NCBI RefSeq assembly: GCF_040126305.1 | Contig: NZ_CP149510.1 | Coordinates: forward strand, 4,289,001 to 4,353,000 | Direction of reading: 5' to 3' | Length of the DNA stretch: 64,000 bases | Source of the DNA: Pararhizobium sp. A13 | Lineage (GTDB): Bacteria > Pseudomonadota > Alphaproteobacteria > Rhizobiales > Rhizobiaceae | Part shown: positions 1 through 8,298 of the stretch, in pieces | Numbering within the stretch: position 1 is the stretch's first letter | How the letters are laid out: each line of letters starts with the position of its first letter | Notes under the pieces: model-generated | The model's input: the letters and a program-made list of their open reading frames with translations, nothing else | What the model was told of the DNA's origin: nothing | Databases searched by the model: none | Position numbers and translations under genes: made by a program

Positions 1-109
1 TGACGGCGATCATCGTCGCAAAGGGCACGACAAAGAAGACGATGAGCATCATCGCCGGGAAGAACAAAGGCCCGTAATCGGCCAGGCGTTGCGGCGCTTC
101 GCGTCTCAT
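1..109 (-). CDS. ABC transporter permease, N-terminal fragment (cut by window edge)
   Basis: Only the first 36 or so codons lie inside the window. The protein begins MRREAPQRLADYG and runs into a hydrophobic segment (FFPAMMLIVFFVVPF) typical of the first membrane helix of PotB-like permeases. Its ATG overlaps the stop codon of the ATPase gene (ATGA, 106-109), so the two are translationally coupled in a minus-strand operon of binding protein, ATPase and permease. The permease role is inferred from position plus the hydrophobic start; the subfamily cannot be judged from so little sequence. Confidence 0.7.
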   Translation of the reverse strand, partial: MRREAPQRLADYGPLFFPAMMLIVFFVVPFATMIAV

Positions 110-1143
110 TTGGCAAGCACCACGCAAACGTCGGGCAACAGGACCACGCCGACCGGCTGGCCGACGGAAACTTCGGGCCGCGCCCGCGGCGTTGAGACGG
201 CGACGATCTGGTGGCCGGCAATATCGACGAAGGTCTCGATCGTGCCGCCGAGATCGCGCACGAAGGTGACGGTCCCGGACAGCGCACCATTGCCAGGCGC
301 CGTCAGATGCACGTCTTCCGGCCGGACCGACAGCGTCGCCCTTCTGATATTTGCGCCAAGCGAAATGCCCGCAACCGGCTGACCCAGCACGTTGACGCGG
401 CCGGTGCTGTCGGTTTCCGCCTCGAGCAGGTTTGTGGAGCCAATGAAGTCGGCAACGAAGGTGTCGGCGGGACGCCGGTAGATTTCGATCGGTGACGCGG
501 CCTGACGGATTTCACCGCCTTTCATGACGACGACCGTATCGGCCATGGTCATCGCCTCGCGCTGGTCGTGCGTCACCACGATGGTGGTGATGCCGAGCTG
601 CTGCTGCAACTGACGCAGCTCCACCTGCATCGCCTCGCGCAGCTTGGCGTCCAGCGCCGAAAGCGGCTCATCGAGCAGGAACAGCTTTGGCGAGATCGCA
701 AGGGCCCGGGCGATGGCAACGCGCTGGCGCTGGCCGCCAGAGAGCTTCGACACCGGCCGGTCGGCATAGCCGCCGAGATGGATCATCGACAGGAGTTCGT
801 CGACCCGCTTTTTCTGCTCTTCCTTCGGCGCATTGCGGATCCGCAAGGGGTAGGCGATGTTCTCGCCGACCGTCAGATGCGGAAACAGCGCCAGCGACTG
901 GAACACCATGCCCAGATTGCGCTTGTGGGTCGGGACCTGTGTGATGTCCTCACCATCGAGCCGGATGGCCCCGCCGGTCGGCAGGTCGAGCCCGGCGATC
1001 ATCCTCAGCAGCGTGGTCTTGCCGCAGCCGGACGGCCCGAGCATGCAGACGAAGGTGCCGTGCGGCACCGTCAGCTCGACATTGTTGACCGCAGTGAAAG
1101 TCCCGAATTCCTTCGTGACGTTGTTGAGGGCGAGGCCTGACAT
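106..1143 (-). CDS. ABC transporter ATP-binding protein, PotA/FbpC type
   Basis: The 345-residue ATPase energises an inner-membrane importer of the polyamine/iron/thiamine class. Visible motifs are Walker A GPSGCGKTT at residues 36-44, signature LSGGQRQRVAIARAL near 135, Walker B LFLLDEPLSALD near 160, the switch histidine in VVTHD, and a C-terminal TOBE-like region containing VRPEDVHL. The start at 1143 is chosen because GGGAAAAC precedes it; an ATG eight codons upstream has no ribosome site. The gene lies downstream of the periplasmic binding protein gene and overlaps the permease start by 4 bp. The substrate is unknown; spermidine/putrescine-like compounds are the family guess. Confidence 0.9.
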   Translation of the reverse strand: MSGLALNNVTKEFGTFTAVNNVELTVPHGTFVCMLGPSGCGKTTLLRMIAGLDLPTGGAIRLDGEDITQVPTHKRNLGMVFQSLALFPHLTVGENIAYPLRIRNAPKEEQKKRVDELLSMIHLGGYADRPVSKLSGGQRQRVAIARALAISPKLFLLDEPLSALDAKLREAMQVELRQLQQQLGITTIVVTHDQREAMTMADTVVVMKGGEIRQAASPIEIYRRPADTFVADFIGSTNLLEAETDSTGRVNVLGQPVAGISLGANIRRATLSVRPEDVHLTAPGNGALSGTVTFVRDLGGTIETFVDIAGHQIVAVSTPRARPEVSVGQPVGVVLLPDVCVVLAK

Positions 1144-1224
1144 TGTTTTCCCGTCTTTTCCCATCATGCCGAAAATTAATCTTCAGTTTACCGTTTCAGA
1201 CGCGCGAAGGTCGGCGCGGTCTTT

Positions 1225-1349
1225 ACCTCCTCCTTGAGGGGGGAGGTCGCAGCGAAGCTGCGGGTGGGGGTGATCCATTGTGTTTCGCGACAGGTCACCC
1301 CACCCCGGCACTGCGTGCCGACCCTCCCCCCTCAAGGGGAGGGTGAAGG
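1225..1349. repeat. RIME-like intergenic palindromic repeat, copy 1
   Basis: The element has two hairpin-forming ends (CCTCCTTGAGGGGGGAGG-like at 1227-1246 and CCCTCCCCCCTCAAGGGGAGGG at about 1322-1343) flanking an inner GTGGGGGTGATCC / GGTCACCCCACCCC inverted pair. It is closely similar to the copy at 16751-16868. It lies between a binding-protein stop (1354) and the ATPase start (1143) of one operon. Such mosaic palindromes are known in rhizobial genomes. A transcript-stabilising or attenuating role here is inference. Confidence 0.8.
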
Positions 1350-1353
1350 TTCA

Positions 1354-2442
1354 TCAACCGACGATCAGCTCGGTCCACTTCTGGTTCAGCCAATCCGACT
1401 TCGTCTGGTAGAGGTCGTAGCGCGGAATGATCGGATCGATGTCGGACGAGACGGCGGCGAACTCTTCTGCGGTGAGGTCAGTGAGTTCGCGCTTGACGGT
1501 CGGCGACGTCCCGACCTTGCGCGACAAAGTCGCCTGGATCGACGGCTGGCTCATATAGTCGATGAAGACATGGGCTTCCTCGACCTTGGTGGACGCGCGC
1601 GACAGCGCCCAGCAACCGGAATCCTGAATGCCGCCTTCCTTCGGGAAGGTGGAGCGGACGGGGTTGCCATCGGCCGCCGCAAGGCCCGTGACGTCGTGAT
1701 AATACTGGCCCATCGGGATTTCGCCCGATTTCAGCGCCTGCTCGAACTGGGCTTCGTCGCGATACCAGAGCCGAACATTCGGCTTGACTTCGGCGAGCTT
1801 GGCGAAAGCCTTTTCAAGACCTTCGTCCGTGTCCAGCGCATTGGTACCACCGAGATAAGTCTTGGCCGTCACTTCGAGCAGGAAGGAGTTGGAGACGAGC
1901 GCCAGCAGGCCGAGCTTGTCGACATTCGCCGGATCCCAGAATGCCGCCCAGGAGGTCGGCGCTTCCTTGTAGACGTCCGTGTTCGTCACGAGCGTGATGT
2001 ACCAAGAGACGGCGCCGATGCCGGCGACGCGGCCATCCGGATACTTGTTGACGAAGCGATCGATCAGGTTGGAAGCATTCTTGATCTTGGCGACATCGAG
2101 CGGCGCCCAGAGTTCGGTCGCCTGGCCCTTCAGCATCGAAACCTGCGACATCATCGAGACGTCAGCAGGCGCCTGGCCGGCTTTGGCCGCCTGTTCAAGC
2201 TGGACAAGCCAGGCTTCGCCGGTCGGTTCGGCAACGGCCTCAATCGCGATGCCCGTCGCCTTGGTGAATTCCGGGAAAATGTTCTTGTCGAACGAATCCT
2301 TGAAATAACCACCGTAGACGCCGACTTTAAGCGACTTGTCCTGCGCGCGCAGGATCGATGGCATGGCGAGCATGGACACACCGACAAGACCGGCACCGAG
2401 CACGGCGCGGCGGCCGATAGTCTGTTTCAGAAATTCAGTCAT
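1354..2442 (-). CDS. periplasmic substrate-binding protein, PotD/SBP_bac family
   Basis: A 362-residue extracellular binding protein that delivers ligand to the adjacent ABC importer. The N-terminus carries a twin-arginine-like signal (GRRAVLGAGLVG) followed by a hydrophobic stretch and cleavage after about ILRAQ. The mature part starts KSLKVGVYGGYFKDSFD, as in polyamine and iron-binding family members. The start at 2442 sits six bases after AGGAGA; the ATG immediately upstream (2445) would be too close. It is the first gene of the minus-strand operon and is separated from the ATPase by a palindromic repeat, a layout that usually gives extra binding protein. The ligand is not predictable. Confidence 0.85.
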   Translation of the reverse strand: MTEFLKQTIGRRAVLGAGLVGVSMLAMPSILRAQDKSLKVGVYGGYFKDSFDKNIFPEFTKATGIAIEAVAEPTGEAWLVQLEQAAKAGQAPADVSMMSQVSMLKGQATELWAPLDVAKIKNASNLIDRFVNKYPDGRVAGIGAVSWYITLVTNTDVYKEAPTSWAAFWDPANVDKLGLLALVSNSFLLEVTAKTYLGGTNALDTDEGLEKAFAKLAEVKPNVRLWYRDEAQFEQALKSGEIPMGQYYHDVTGLAAADGNPVRSTFPKEGGIQDSGCWALSRASTKVEEAHVFIDYMSQPSIQATLSRKVGTSPTVKRELTDLTAEEFAAVSSDIDPIIPRYDLYQTKSDWLNQKWTELIVG

Positions 2443-2504
2443 CATCTTTCTCCTGTTTTTGCCGGTGCCGCTTTTTTCAGCTTCCGGTCTGTTCCCAATT
2501 TTTG

Positions 2505-2525
2505 ATCCGGCATGCAAGTCCGGAT
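2505..2525. repeat. small inverted repeat downstream of amino-acid permease
   Basis: ATCCGG and CCGGAT (6-bp arms, 9-base loop) lie just past the permease stop. A T-rich stretch adjoins on the plus-strand 5' side, but there is no U-tract 3' of the minus-strand hairpin. It may be a weak terminator between two transporter operons, or chance. Confidence 0.3.
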
Positions 2526-2535
2526 TGCATTCCGG

Positions 2536-3183
2536 TTAGTGTTTCAAAGCCCGAAGCTCCAGCACCTTTGCGTATCGCGTCAACGGAAAACACAAGGCGA
2601 AATAGATCAAGGCGACAAACCCATAGACCGTGAACGGCTCGAAGGTTGCATTGTTGATCGCATTCGAGGTTCTGACCAGTTCCTCAAAGCCGATAATCGA
2701 GGTCAGCGCCGTACTTTTGATCAGCTGCACGAGAAAACCGACGGTCGGAGCCCGAGTGATTGCAAAGGCCTGCGGCAGGATGATCAGCCGCAATTGCTTG
2801 AGATAATGCAGCCCCAGGCTGCTGCCGGCATCCCACTGTCCGAGCGGCACTGCCTGTACGCCGCCGCGCCAGATTTCCGCCAGAAACGCGCTGGCGCACA
2901 GGGTAAGCCCGAGTACGGCGGCCGTCCAGGGTTCGATGCGAAACCCAAGCAGCGGCAGGCCGAAGAACAACAGGAAAAGCTGCATCAAAAGCGGCGTGCC
3001 CTGGAACAGGCCGATGTAATATTCGGCGAACTGCCGCGTCCAGCGCCGCTTGGATATCCTCAGGAACAGGATGAGCAGGCCGACAATCGTGCCGCCCGCG
3101 AAGGCGACCGCCGACAAAAGCACCGTCCATCGGGCTGCCAGCAAGAGGTTGCGGACGATGTCCCAAAGCGTGAACTCGATCAC
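2536..3183 (-). CDS. polar amino-acid ABC transporter permease (HisM/HisQ family)
   Basis: A 215-residue inner-membrane permease with about five hydrophobic segments. The cytoplasmic EAA-type loop reads SSLGLHYLKQLRLIILPQA, followed by SIIGFEELVRTSNAI, as in HisM/GlnP permeases. Its start overlaps the stop of the partner permease by 4 bp (3180-3183). It is the last gene of the transporter set. No ATPase gene follows it; the next gene is the binding protein of another system. The importer must therefore borrow an ATPase encoded elsewhere. Confidence 0.9.
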   Translation of the reverse strand: MIEFTLWDIVRNLLLAARWTVLLSAVAFAGGTIVGLLILFLRISKRRWTRQFAEYYIGLFQGTPLLMQLFLLFFGLPLLGFRIEPWTAAVLGLTLCASAFLAEIWRGGVQAVPLGQWDAGSSLGLHYLKQLRLIILPQAFAITRAPTVGFLVQLIKSTALTSIIGFEELVRTSNAINNATFEPFTVYGFVALIYFALCFPLTRYAKVLELRALKH

Positions 3184-3848
3184 GACACGCCTCCAGCCAA
3201 CATGCGGTTGCCTCCGGCGATCAGCAAGCGGCGCAAGCCGATGCTCATCGCGAGGTAGACGAGCGTGACGATGAAATAAGTCTCGAACGCGCGGAAGGTG
3301 CGTGCCTGCAGCATGTCGGCCTCATAGGTCAGTTCGCGTACGGCAATCTGCGAGACGACGGCGGATTCGAGCATCATGATGACGATCTGGCTCGTCAGCG
3401 CCGGATAGATCACCTTCAGCGCCTGCGGCAGCACGATCTTGATGAAGACCAGGCGTGGCCGTAAGCCCAGTGCAAGTGCTGCTTCCCTCTGCCCCTTCGG
3501 CACGGCATCGAGACCAGCGCCGACGATCTCTGTCGTATAGGCCGTCATGTTCAGCGTCATCGCCAGGATGGCAGCGACGACCGGATCGAGGCGGATGCCG
3601 AGGCTGGGCAACCCGAAGAAGATGAAGAAGAGCTGCACCAGAAACGGCGTGTTGCGGATGAGCTCGACATAACCGGCAATCGCCCGGCGCAGCAAGGCAT
3701 GGCGGCTGCGCCGGGCCGCCGCGCCCAAAATGCTGAGCACGATGCCGGCGATTGCCGACACCGCGATCAGGAAAATGGTCATGGCCGCGCCGCTTGCGAT
3801 CAGCGAGACCGCGTCATTCAGCCAGCCGAAATCGAGCGCATAGCCCAA
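3180..3848 (-). CDS. polar amino-acid ABC transporter permease (HisQ/GlnP family)
   Basis: A 222-residue membrane protein pairing with the downstream permease. The conserved loop reads REAALALGLRPRLVFIKIVLPQALKV, and VELIRNTPFLVQLFFIFFGLP is a hallmark of this permease family. It starts 4 bp after the binding-protein stop and overlaps the next permease by 4 bp. The family transports amino acids or opines. The neighbouring ureohydrolase suggests an arginine-derived or guanidino substrate, which is inference. Confidence 0.9.
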   Translation of the reverse strand: MGYALDFGWLNDAVSLIASGAAMTIFLIAVSAIAGIVLSILGAAARRSRHALLRRAIAGYVELIRNTPFLVQLFFIFFGLPSLGIRLDPVVAAILAMTLNMTAYTTEIVGAGLDAVPKGQREAALALGLRPRLVFIKIVLPQALKVIYPALTSQIVIMMLESAVVSQIAVRELTYEADMLQARTFRAFETYFIVTLVYLAMSIGLRRLLIAGGNRMLAGGVS

Positions 3849-3852
3849 AGGA

Positions 3853-4653
3853 TCAATCCTTCAGGTTTTCAGGGTTGAGCGGGGTCTTCAGCCACGCTTC
3901 CGAGCTTTCATTGAGCTTGCCGTCGGCGAGCATCTTGGCAACCGCGTCGTTGATCGCCTGCTTCAGGCGATCTTCGCCCTTGTTGAGCGCCAGATGCGAC
4001 GGCGAGGTCAGGAGCTGGAACTTCTGCTCCGGCTTCAAGGCTTCCTGGCGGGCCAGAACCTGGGCACCGACGTCATTGCCGACAACCATCAGTTCGGTCT
4101 GACCGGAGATGAAGGCCTGGATCACCGAGTTGTAGTTGTCGAAGCGCTTGATGTCGGCATCCTTGGGTGCTGCTTCCGTCAGCGAGGTGTCTTCGAGCGT
4201 GCCGCGATTGACGGCGATGCTCTTGCCGGCGAGGTCGTCCTTGTCCTTGACCTCGAGGGCGGCCGGGCCGATCACGGCGATGTAATAAGGCGCGTAAGCA
4301 GCAGCGAAATCGATGACCTCGGCGCGCTCCTTGCTGTAACCGACGCTGACCAGCACGTCGACGCGCTTCTCGGTCAGGTACGGGATGCGGTTCTGGCCGG
4401 TCACCGGCACCGGAACGAGCTTCACCTTCAGGCTGTCAGCGATGTACTGCGCAACGTCGATGTCGTAGCCCTTGAGGCTCATATCGGCGCTGGCCGAGGA
4501 GAAGGGCGGGAAATCGGCGAAGACGCCGACATTCAGAACACCCGCCTTGGTGATGTCGTCGATGGCGTCGGCCTGGGCGCTGCCCGCAACGCCGAGAACG
4601 GCGGCGCTCAACATCAGGGCGGCGGCGAAGGATGATTTCAATACATTTGTCAT
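3853..4653 (-). CDS. amino-acid ABC transporter substrate-binding protein
   Basis: A 266-residue periplasmic protein of the SBP_bac_3 family. It has a Sec signal peptide of about 28 residues ending in SAQADA, then DDITKAGVLNVGVFADFPPFS, the usual beginning of polar amino-acid receptors, and VDVLVSVGYSKERAEVIDFA in the ligand cleft region. A good ribosome site (AAGGGGAAC) precedes the ATG. The gene lies directly downstream of the ureohydrolase gene, with an intercistronic hairpin between them that could help set a high binding-protein level. The ligand is unknown; guanidino compounds are a contextual guess. Confidence 0.9.
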   Translation of the reverse strand: MTNVLKSSFAAALMLSAAVLGVAGSAQADAIDDITKAGVLNVGVFADFPPFSSASADMSLKGYDIDVAQYIADSLKVKLVPVPVTGQNRIPYLTEKRVDVLVSVGYSKERAEVIDFAAAYAPYYIAVIGPAALEVKDKDDLAGKSIAVNRGTLEDTSLTEAAPKDADIKRFDNYNSVIQAFISGQTELMVVGNDVGAQVLARQEALKPEQKFQLLTSPSHLALNKGEDRLKQAINDAVAKMLADGKLNESSEAWLKTPLNPENLKD

Positions 4654-4708
4654 TTTGTTCCCCTTTATACGGACATTGCTTTGGGTGGTGCGGGCAGTCC
4701 GGCCGCAG

Positions 4709-4730
4709 ACCGCTGGCGGACGCCAGCGGT
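4709..4730. repeat. intercistronic 10-bp inverted repeat between ureohydrolase and binding-protein genes
   Basis: ACCGCTGGCG and CGCCAGCGGT are perfect 10-bp arms separated by two bases, giving a strong RNA hairpin 16 bases after the ureohydrolase stop. No U-run follows on the minus strand, so it is more likely an RNA-processing or stabilising element, or a partial terminator, than a full terminator. Confidence 0.6.
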
Positions 4731-4745
4731 AAATCGGTGTGTGGG

Positions 4746-5807
4746 TCAGTCGCGCTTGCCGTTGACGAAGGGGCTGAACACCATGAGGCTGAGGATTTCG
4801 AACAGGACCTGCGAACCGACATGGGCGGTGTTGGTTGTCGCGTCATATTGCGGCGCTACCTCGACAACATCGCCACCGACGAGGTTGATGCCCTTGAGAC
4901 CGCGGATCAGTTCCAGCACTTCGCGGGTGGTGAGACCGCCCACTTCCGGCGTACCGGTCCCCGGAGCAAAGCTCGGATCGACGCTGTCGATGTCGAAGGA
5001 AAGATAGGTCGGGCCGTCACCGACGATTTGTCTCGCCTTCTCGATGATCGACGCCATACCCATGCCGGTGACTTCCTCGGCGTGGATCACGGTCATGCCG
5101 GACTCGTAGGAAAACTCCCAGAGATATTCCGCCGAGCCGCGAATGCCGATCTGGACCGTGCGCGTCGGATCGAGCACGCCGTCGAGAACCGCGTTGCGGA
5201 AGGGTCCGCCATGGTGGAATTTCGTCTGGTCGAAGGCGCCGCCGGTATCGCAGTGCGCGTCGATATGGATCATGCCGACCGGGCGCTTCTTGCCGACGGC
5301 CCTCAGGATCGGATGGGTGATCGAATGATCGCCGCCGACCGAAAGCGGAACCACACCGGCATCGACGATCTGGTTGATGCGCTTTTCAATGTCCTCATGG
5401 CTGAGTTCCAGCCGGTAGCGGCTCTGAAATGGGACGTCGCCGATATCGGCGACGCGCAGATCGAACACCGGCGCGCAATCGAGCACATGGTTATAGGGGC
5501 CGATGCGTTCGATGGTGCGCATGGCGCGCGGCCCGAAACGGGAGCCCGGACGGTTGGTGACGCCGAGATCCATCGGCACGCCAACGATGGCGACCTGGAG
5601 ATTGCCGAAATCGGGCTCACTGGCATCGACCGGCATATAGGGCGCGGTGAGGAAAGTGGGAACGCCGGCATAAGGCGCAAGGCGCGTGCCGCTCTTGGAG
5701 AAGATCTTGTCCGCCACCTTGCGAAAGGCCGGATCGAACAGTTCGCCGCCATGGCTTTCGCCATACTTGGCCTTCAGCTCGCTCAGCTTTTTGTCATCCC
5801 ACGCCAT
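4746..5807 (-). CDS. ureohydrolase (agmatinase / guanidinobutyrase type)
   Basis: A 353-residue Mn-dependent ureohydrolase that removes urea from a guanidino substrate. Metal ligands are all present: H161 in GGDHS, D183/H185/D187 in IDAHCDTG, and D272/D274 in SFDIDSVDP. The open frame extends upstream, but the start at 5807 has a strong GAGGTGA site seven bases away and fits family length. It is the first gene of an operon with the amino-acid importer and is divergent from a LysR regulator. GTGTPEVGGLTTRE matches the agmatinase/guanidinobutyrase group rather than arginase. Exact substrate (agmatine, 4-guanidinobutyrate or 3-guanidinopropionate) cannot be decided here. Confidence 0.9.
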   Translation of the reverse strand: MAWDDKKLSELKAKYGESHGGELFDPAFRKVADKIFSKSGTRLAPYAGVPTFLTAPYMPVDASEPDFGNLQVAIVGVPMDLGVTNRPGSRFGPRAMRTIERIGPYNHVLDCAPVFDLRVADIGDVPFQSRYRLELSHEDIEKRINQIVDAGVVPLSVGGDHSITHPILRAVGKKRPVGMIHIDAHCDTGGAFDQTKFHHGGPFRNAVLDGVLDPTRTVQIGIRGSAEYLWEFSYESGMTVIHAEEVTGMGMASIIEKARQIVGDGPTYLSFDIDSVDPSFAPGTGTPEVGGLTTREVLELIRGLKGINLVGGDVVEVAPQYDATTNTAHVGSQVLFEILSLMVFSPFVNGKRD

Positions 5808-5976
5808 GTCCGTCACCTCATATGGGGCCAGAGGAGACGTGCGGGATCGACGATCGAAAAGCCTTAAAACGGCTGGGATGTTCGCCGAAAACGGTTCGCG
5901 CATCGACATTGGTGCCAGAGCGCTTGCGTGCATGTTCCCCAGGCTTTTGCCTTTGTTGCCGACATTAGGAAACAAT

Positions 5977-6031
5977 TTGATTGGAAAATCAATTGACATT
6001 GTTATAGCGTTTGGTGTGAGAAAAACTCACA
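5977..6031. promoter_or_regulatory. divergent ureohydrolase/LysR control region with two palindromes
   Basis: Two palindromes lie in the 252-bp divergent gap. TTGATTGGAAAATCAA (5977-5992) has 6-bp arms, and TGTGAGAAAAACTCACA (6015-6031) has perfect 6-bp arms around AAAAA. The second ends 28 bp before the LysR start codon and resembles a LysR-type box in size and position. TTGACA at 5993-5998 could be a -35 element for the regulator. Binding by the adjacent regulator is inference. Confidence 0.5.
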
Positions 6032-6059
6032 TCGTTTTCTGCCCTTCGGAGCCGTTTCC

Positions 6060-7100
6060 TTGTCCAGCCGCCTGCCCCCGCTGAACCCGTTGCGTGCCTT
6101 CGAGGCGACGGCGCGGCGCGGCTCCGTTTCGGCGGCGGCGCGCGAGCTCAACGTCACGCATGGCGCCATCAGCCATCAGATCAGGGCGCTAGAACTGTCC
6201 TTCAATGCCGCCCTTTTCGAGCGCGGCGGCAAGCGGCTGAAGTTGACCTCTCAAGGGGCTCTGCTCCTGCCCGCTGTCACCGAGGCATTCGAAGGCATCG
6301 CCGCTGCCACCGCCGCCATGACCCGGCCAACGACCAGCGGCGAACTGCGTATCGTCTGTGTCCCGGCGCTCCTGTCCTTCTGGATGATCCCGCGCCTGCA
6401 TCAGTTCACCGAGCAATTTCCCGATGTACGACTGACATTGGTCGCGTCCAACGATTCGGCCAACCTGTTTTCCGGCGACGTCGATGTCTGCATGCTCTAT
6501 GGGGACGGCAACTGGCCGGATTGCTGGGCACGCCTGTGGAGCCGGCTGGAACTGTTTCCCGTCGTCAGCCCGACGCTTCTCAACATGCGGCCGCTGCGCT
6601 CGGTGCGCGACCTGCGCGACCATGTCATCCTGCATGGCGACGACGGCCGCGAATGGAACACCTGGCTTGCCGCCGCAGACGGAATCGATGTCCCGCGCGG
6701 CCGCCAGCATTTCATGAGCGACGCCCGCCTTTCGACGGAAGCGGCGCTGCACAATCAGGGCGTGGCGCTCGGCGACACGATCACCGCCGGCAGCCTGATC
6801 GCCAAGGGCGAACTGATCGCGCCTTTCGACCTCACCGTGCCCGCTAATGACGCCTTCTATGTCGCCTGCCGCAACGAGGTCCGCGCGGCCCCGATCGTCA
6901 AGGTCTTCATCGACTGGCTGTTCTCGGCGCTTGAAAGCGACCCCATGCCGGAACTACAGACCTCGGCGCGCACGATCATCCGCGCCCGCGCCCCCAAGGT
7001 CAGCGCACCCGAACGCATGCCCACCAAGGATGGCTTCAAGCCCGTCTCCTCTCCCGCCCGCGCCAGACGCCCCGAGCCGAAGCGCCGGAGCAAGTCATAA
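6060..7100 (+). CDS. LysR-family transcriptional regulator (GcvA-like)
   Basis: A 346-residue DNA-binding regulator. Residues 5-64 form the winged helix-turn-helix (LRAFEATARRGSVSAAA, then VTHGAISHQIRALE), and a type 2 periplasmic-binding-like effector domain follows. The start is TTG, with CGGAG about ten bases upstream, giving the canonical N-terminus. The C-terminus has about 40 extra residues rich in R, K, P and A beyond the effector domain. The gene is divergent from the ureohydrolase operon and 19 bp upstream of the aminotransferase gene, so it probably controls one or both. Confidence 0.9.
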   Translation: MSSRLPPLNPLRAFEATARRGSVSAAARELNVTHGAISHQIRALELSFNAALFERGGKRLKLTSQGALLLPAVTEAFEGIAAATAAMTRPTTSGELRIVCVPALLSFWMIPRLHQFTEQFPDVRLTLVASNDSANLFSGDVDVCMLYGDGNWPDCWARLWSRLELFPVVSPTLLNMRPLRSVRDLRDHVILHGDDGREWNTWLAAADGIDVPRGRQHFMSDARLSTEAALHNQGVALGDTITAGSLIAKGELIAPFDLTVPANDAFYVACRNEVRAAPIVKVFIDWLFSALESDPMPELQTSARTIIRARAPKVSAPERMPTKDGFKPVSSPARARRPEPKRRSKS

Positions 7101-7119
7101 CCGCACAGGACAAGAGTAC

Positions 7120-8298
7120 ATGCCGCACTTCAATCCGCTGATCGCCAAACTGTCGCCGCCGCCGGTGCCTTCCGTTCTCGCCTGGGCAAAGGCCTATGAC
7201 GGCACGCGCGGACCGCTGATCGATCTCAGCCAGGCGGTGCCCGGCTATCCGGCACACCCCGACATGCTGAAATGGCTCGGCGAAGCCGCGGCTTCACCGG
7301 CCTTTACCGGCTACGGCGCGATCGAGGGCGAGCACGTTCTGCGGAGGGCCTACGCCGCGCATGTTTCCAGCCTCTACAGCGCGACAATCAGAGCCCAGAA
7401 CATCCACATCACCTCCGGCTGCAATCAGGCTTTCATCTGCACGGCGATAGCGCTTGCTGGCGCAGGCGACACGGTCCTGATGACCAACCCCTTCTATTTC
7501 AACCAGGAAACAACACTTGCCATGCTCGGCATCGGCATCGAGCTGGTGCCCTGCGATGCCCACGACGGCTTCCTGCCCGATATCGACGCGATCGAGTCAG
7601 CGCTGAAACCCGGCGTCCGCGCGCTTGCGCTCGTCACCCCGAACAACCCGACCGGCTCCGTCTATCCACCTGCCTTGCTGCGCCGGATTTACGATCTCTG
7701 CCGAGCCAACCGGACATGGCTGATCCTCGACGAGACCTATCGCGATTTCCTCGTCGAGGGCAGCGGCGCGCCGCATGACCTCCTGGAAGTCAAGGGGTGG
7801 CAGAATAGCCTCGTCTGTCTCTACAGTTTCTCCAAGTCCTTCTGCATTCCCGGCCATCGCCTCGGCGCGATCACGGCGGGACCCCGTGTCGTCGCGCAAA
7901 TCGCCAAGATCATGGACAATCTGCAGATTTGCGCCCCGCGGTCGGCGCAAGCCGCCGTCGCCAAGGCACTTCCCGCGCTGGACGAGTGGCGGGCGGGCAA
8001 CCGCACGGAGATCGCCCGTCGCGCCGAGGCGCTGAAACTGGTGATGGGCAAACTGAAGGGCTGGAAGCTGCAGGCGATCGGCGCCTATTTCGCCTATATC
8101 CGCCATCCCTATCCGGACATCAGCTCGGAATTTGTCGCGGAAAAACTGGCGAAGATTGCCGGCGTCGTCTGCCTGCCGGGCGACTATTTCGGCGAGGGCC
8201 AGGAAGGCTACCTGCGCTTTGCCTTCGCCAATGCGGACACGCCGACGATCCTCCAACTGGAAGAACGGCTTTCGACCTTCCAGCTGCCGGGGATCTGA
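7120..8298 (+). CDS. PLP-dependent aminotransferase, class I/II
   Basis: A 392-residue fold-type I aminotransferase. The PLP lysine is K239 in YSFSKSFCIPGHRLG; N176 (TPNNPTGS), D204 and Y207 (LILDETYRDF) and R247 complete the cofactor site. The start at 7120 has AGGAC upstream and follows the LysR stop by 19 bp. A longer in-frame start would overlap the regulator by over 250 bp and is rejected. The likely role is transamination of an amino acid or amino-guanidino derivative handled by the neighbouring importer and ureohydrolase; substrate specificity is not visible. Its stop abuts the stop of the convergent exporter gene, forming TGATCA. Confidence 0.9.
   Translation: MPHFNPLIAKLSPPPVPSVLAWAKAYDGTRGPLIDLSQAVPGYPAHPDMLKWLGEAAASPAFTGYGAIEGEHVLRRAYAAHVSSLYSATIRAQNIHITSGCNQAFICTAIALAGAGDTVLMTNPFYFNQETTLAMLGIGIELVPCDAHDGFLPDIDAIESALKPGVRALALVTPNNPTGSVYPPALLRRIYDLCRANRTWLILDETYRDFLVEGSGAPHDLLEVKGWQNSLVCLYSFSKSFCIPGHRLGAITAGPRVVAQIAKIMDNLQICAPRSAQAAVAKALPALDEWRAGNRTEIARRAEALKLVMGKLKGWKLQAIGAYFAYIRHPYPDISSEFVAEKLAKIAGVVCLPGDYFGEGQEGYLRFAFANADTPTILQLEERLSTFQLPGI

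Noticed and set aside
1234..2505. Long plus-strand open frame opposite the PotD-like gene
   Set aside because: It begins inside a palindromic repeat and runs antisense to a clear binding-protein gene; the composition is typical of a shadow frame.
4746..5999. Longer ureohydrolase start at 5999
   Set aside because: The extra 64 residues have no conserved character and overlap the regulatory palindrome region; the start at 5807 has a strong ribosome site.
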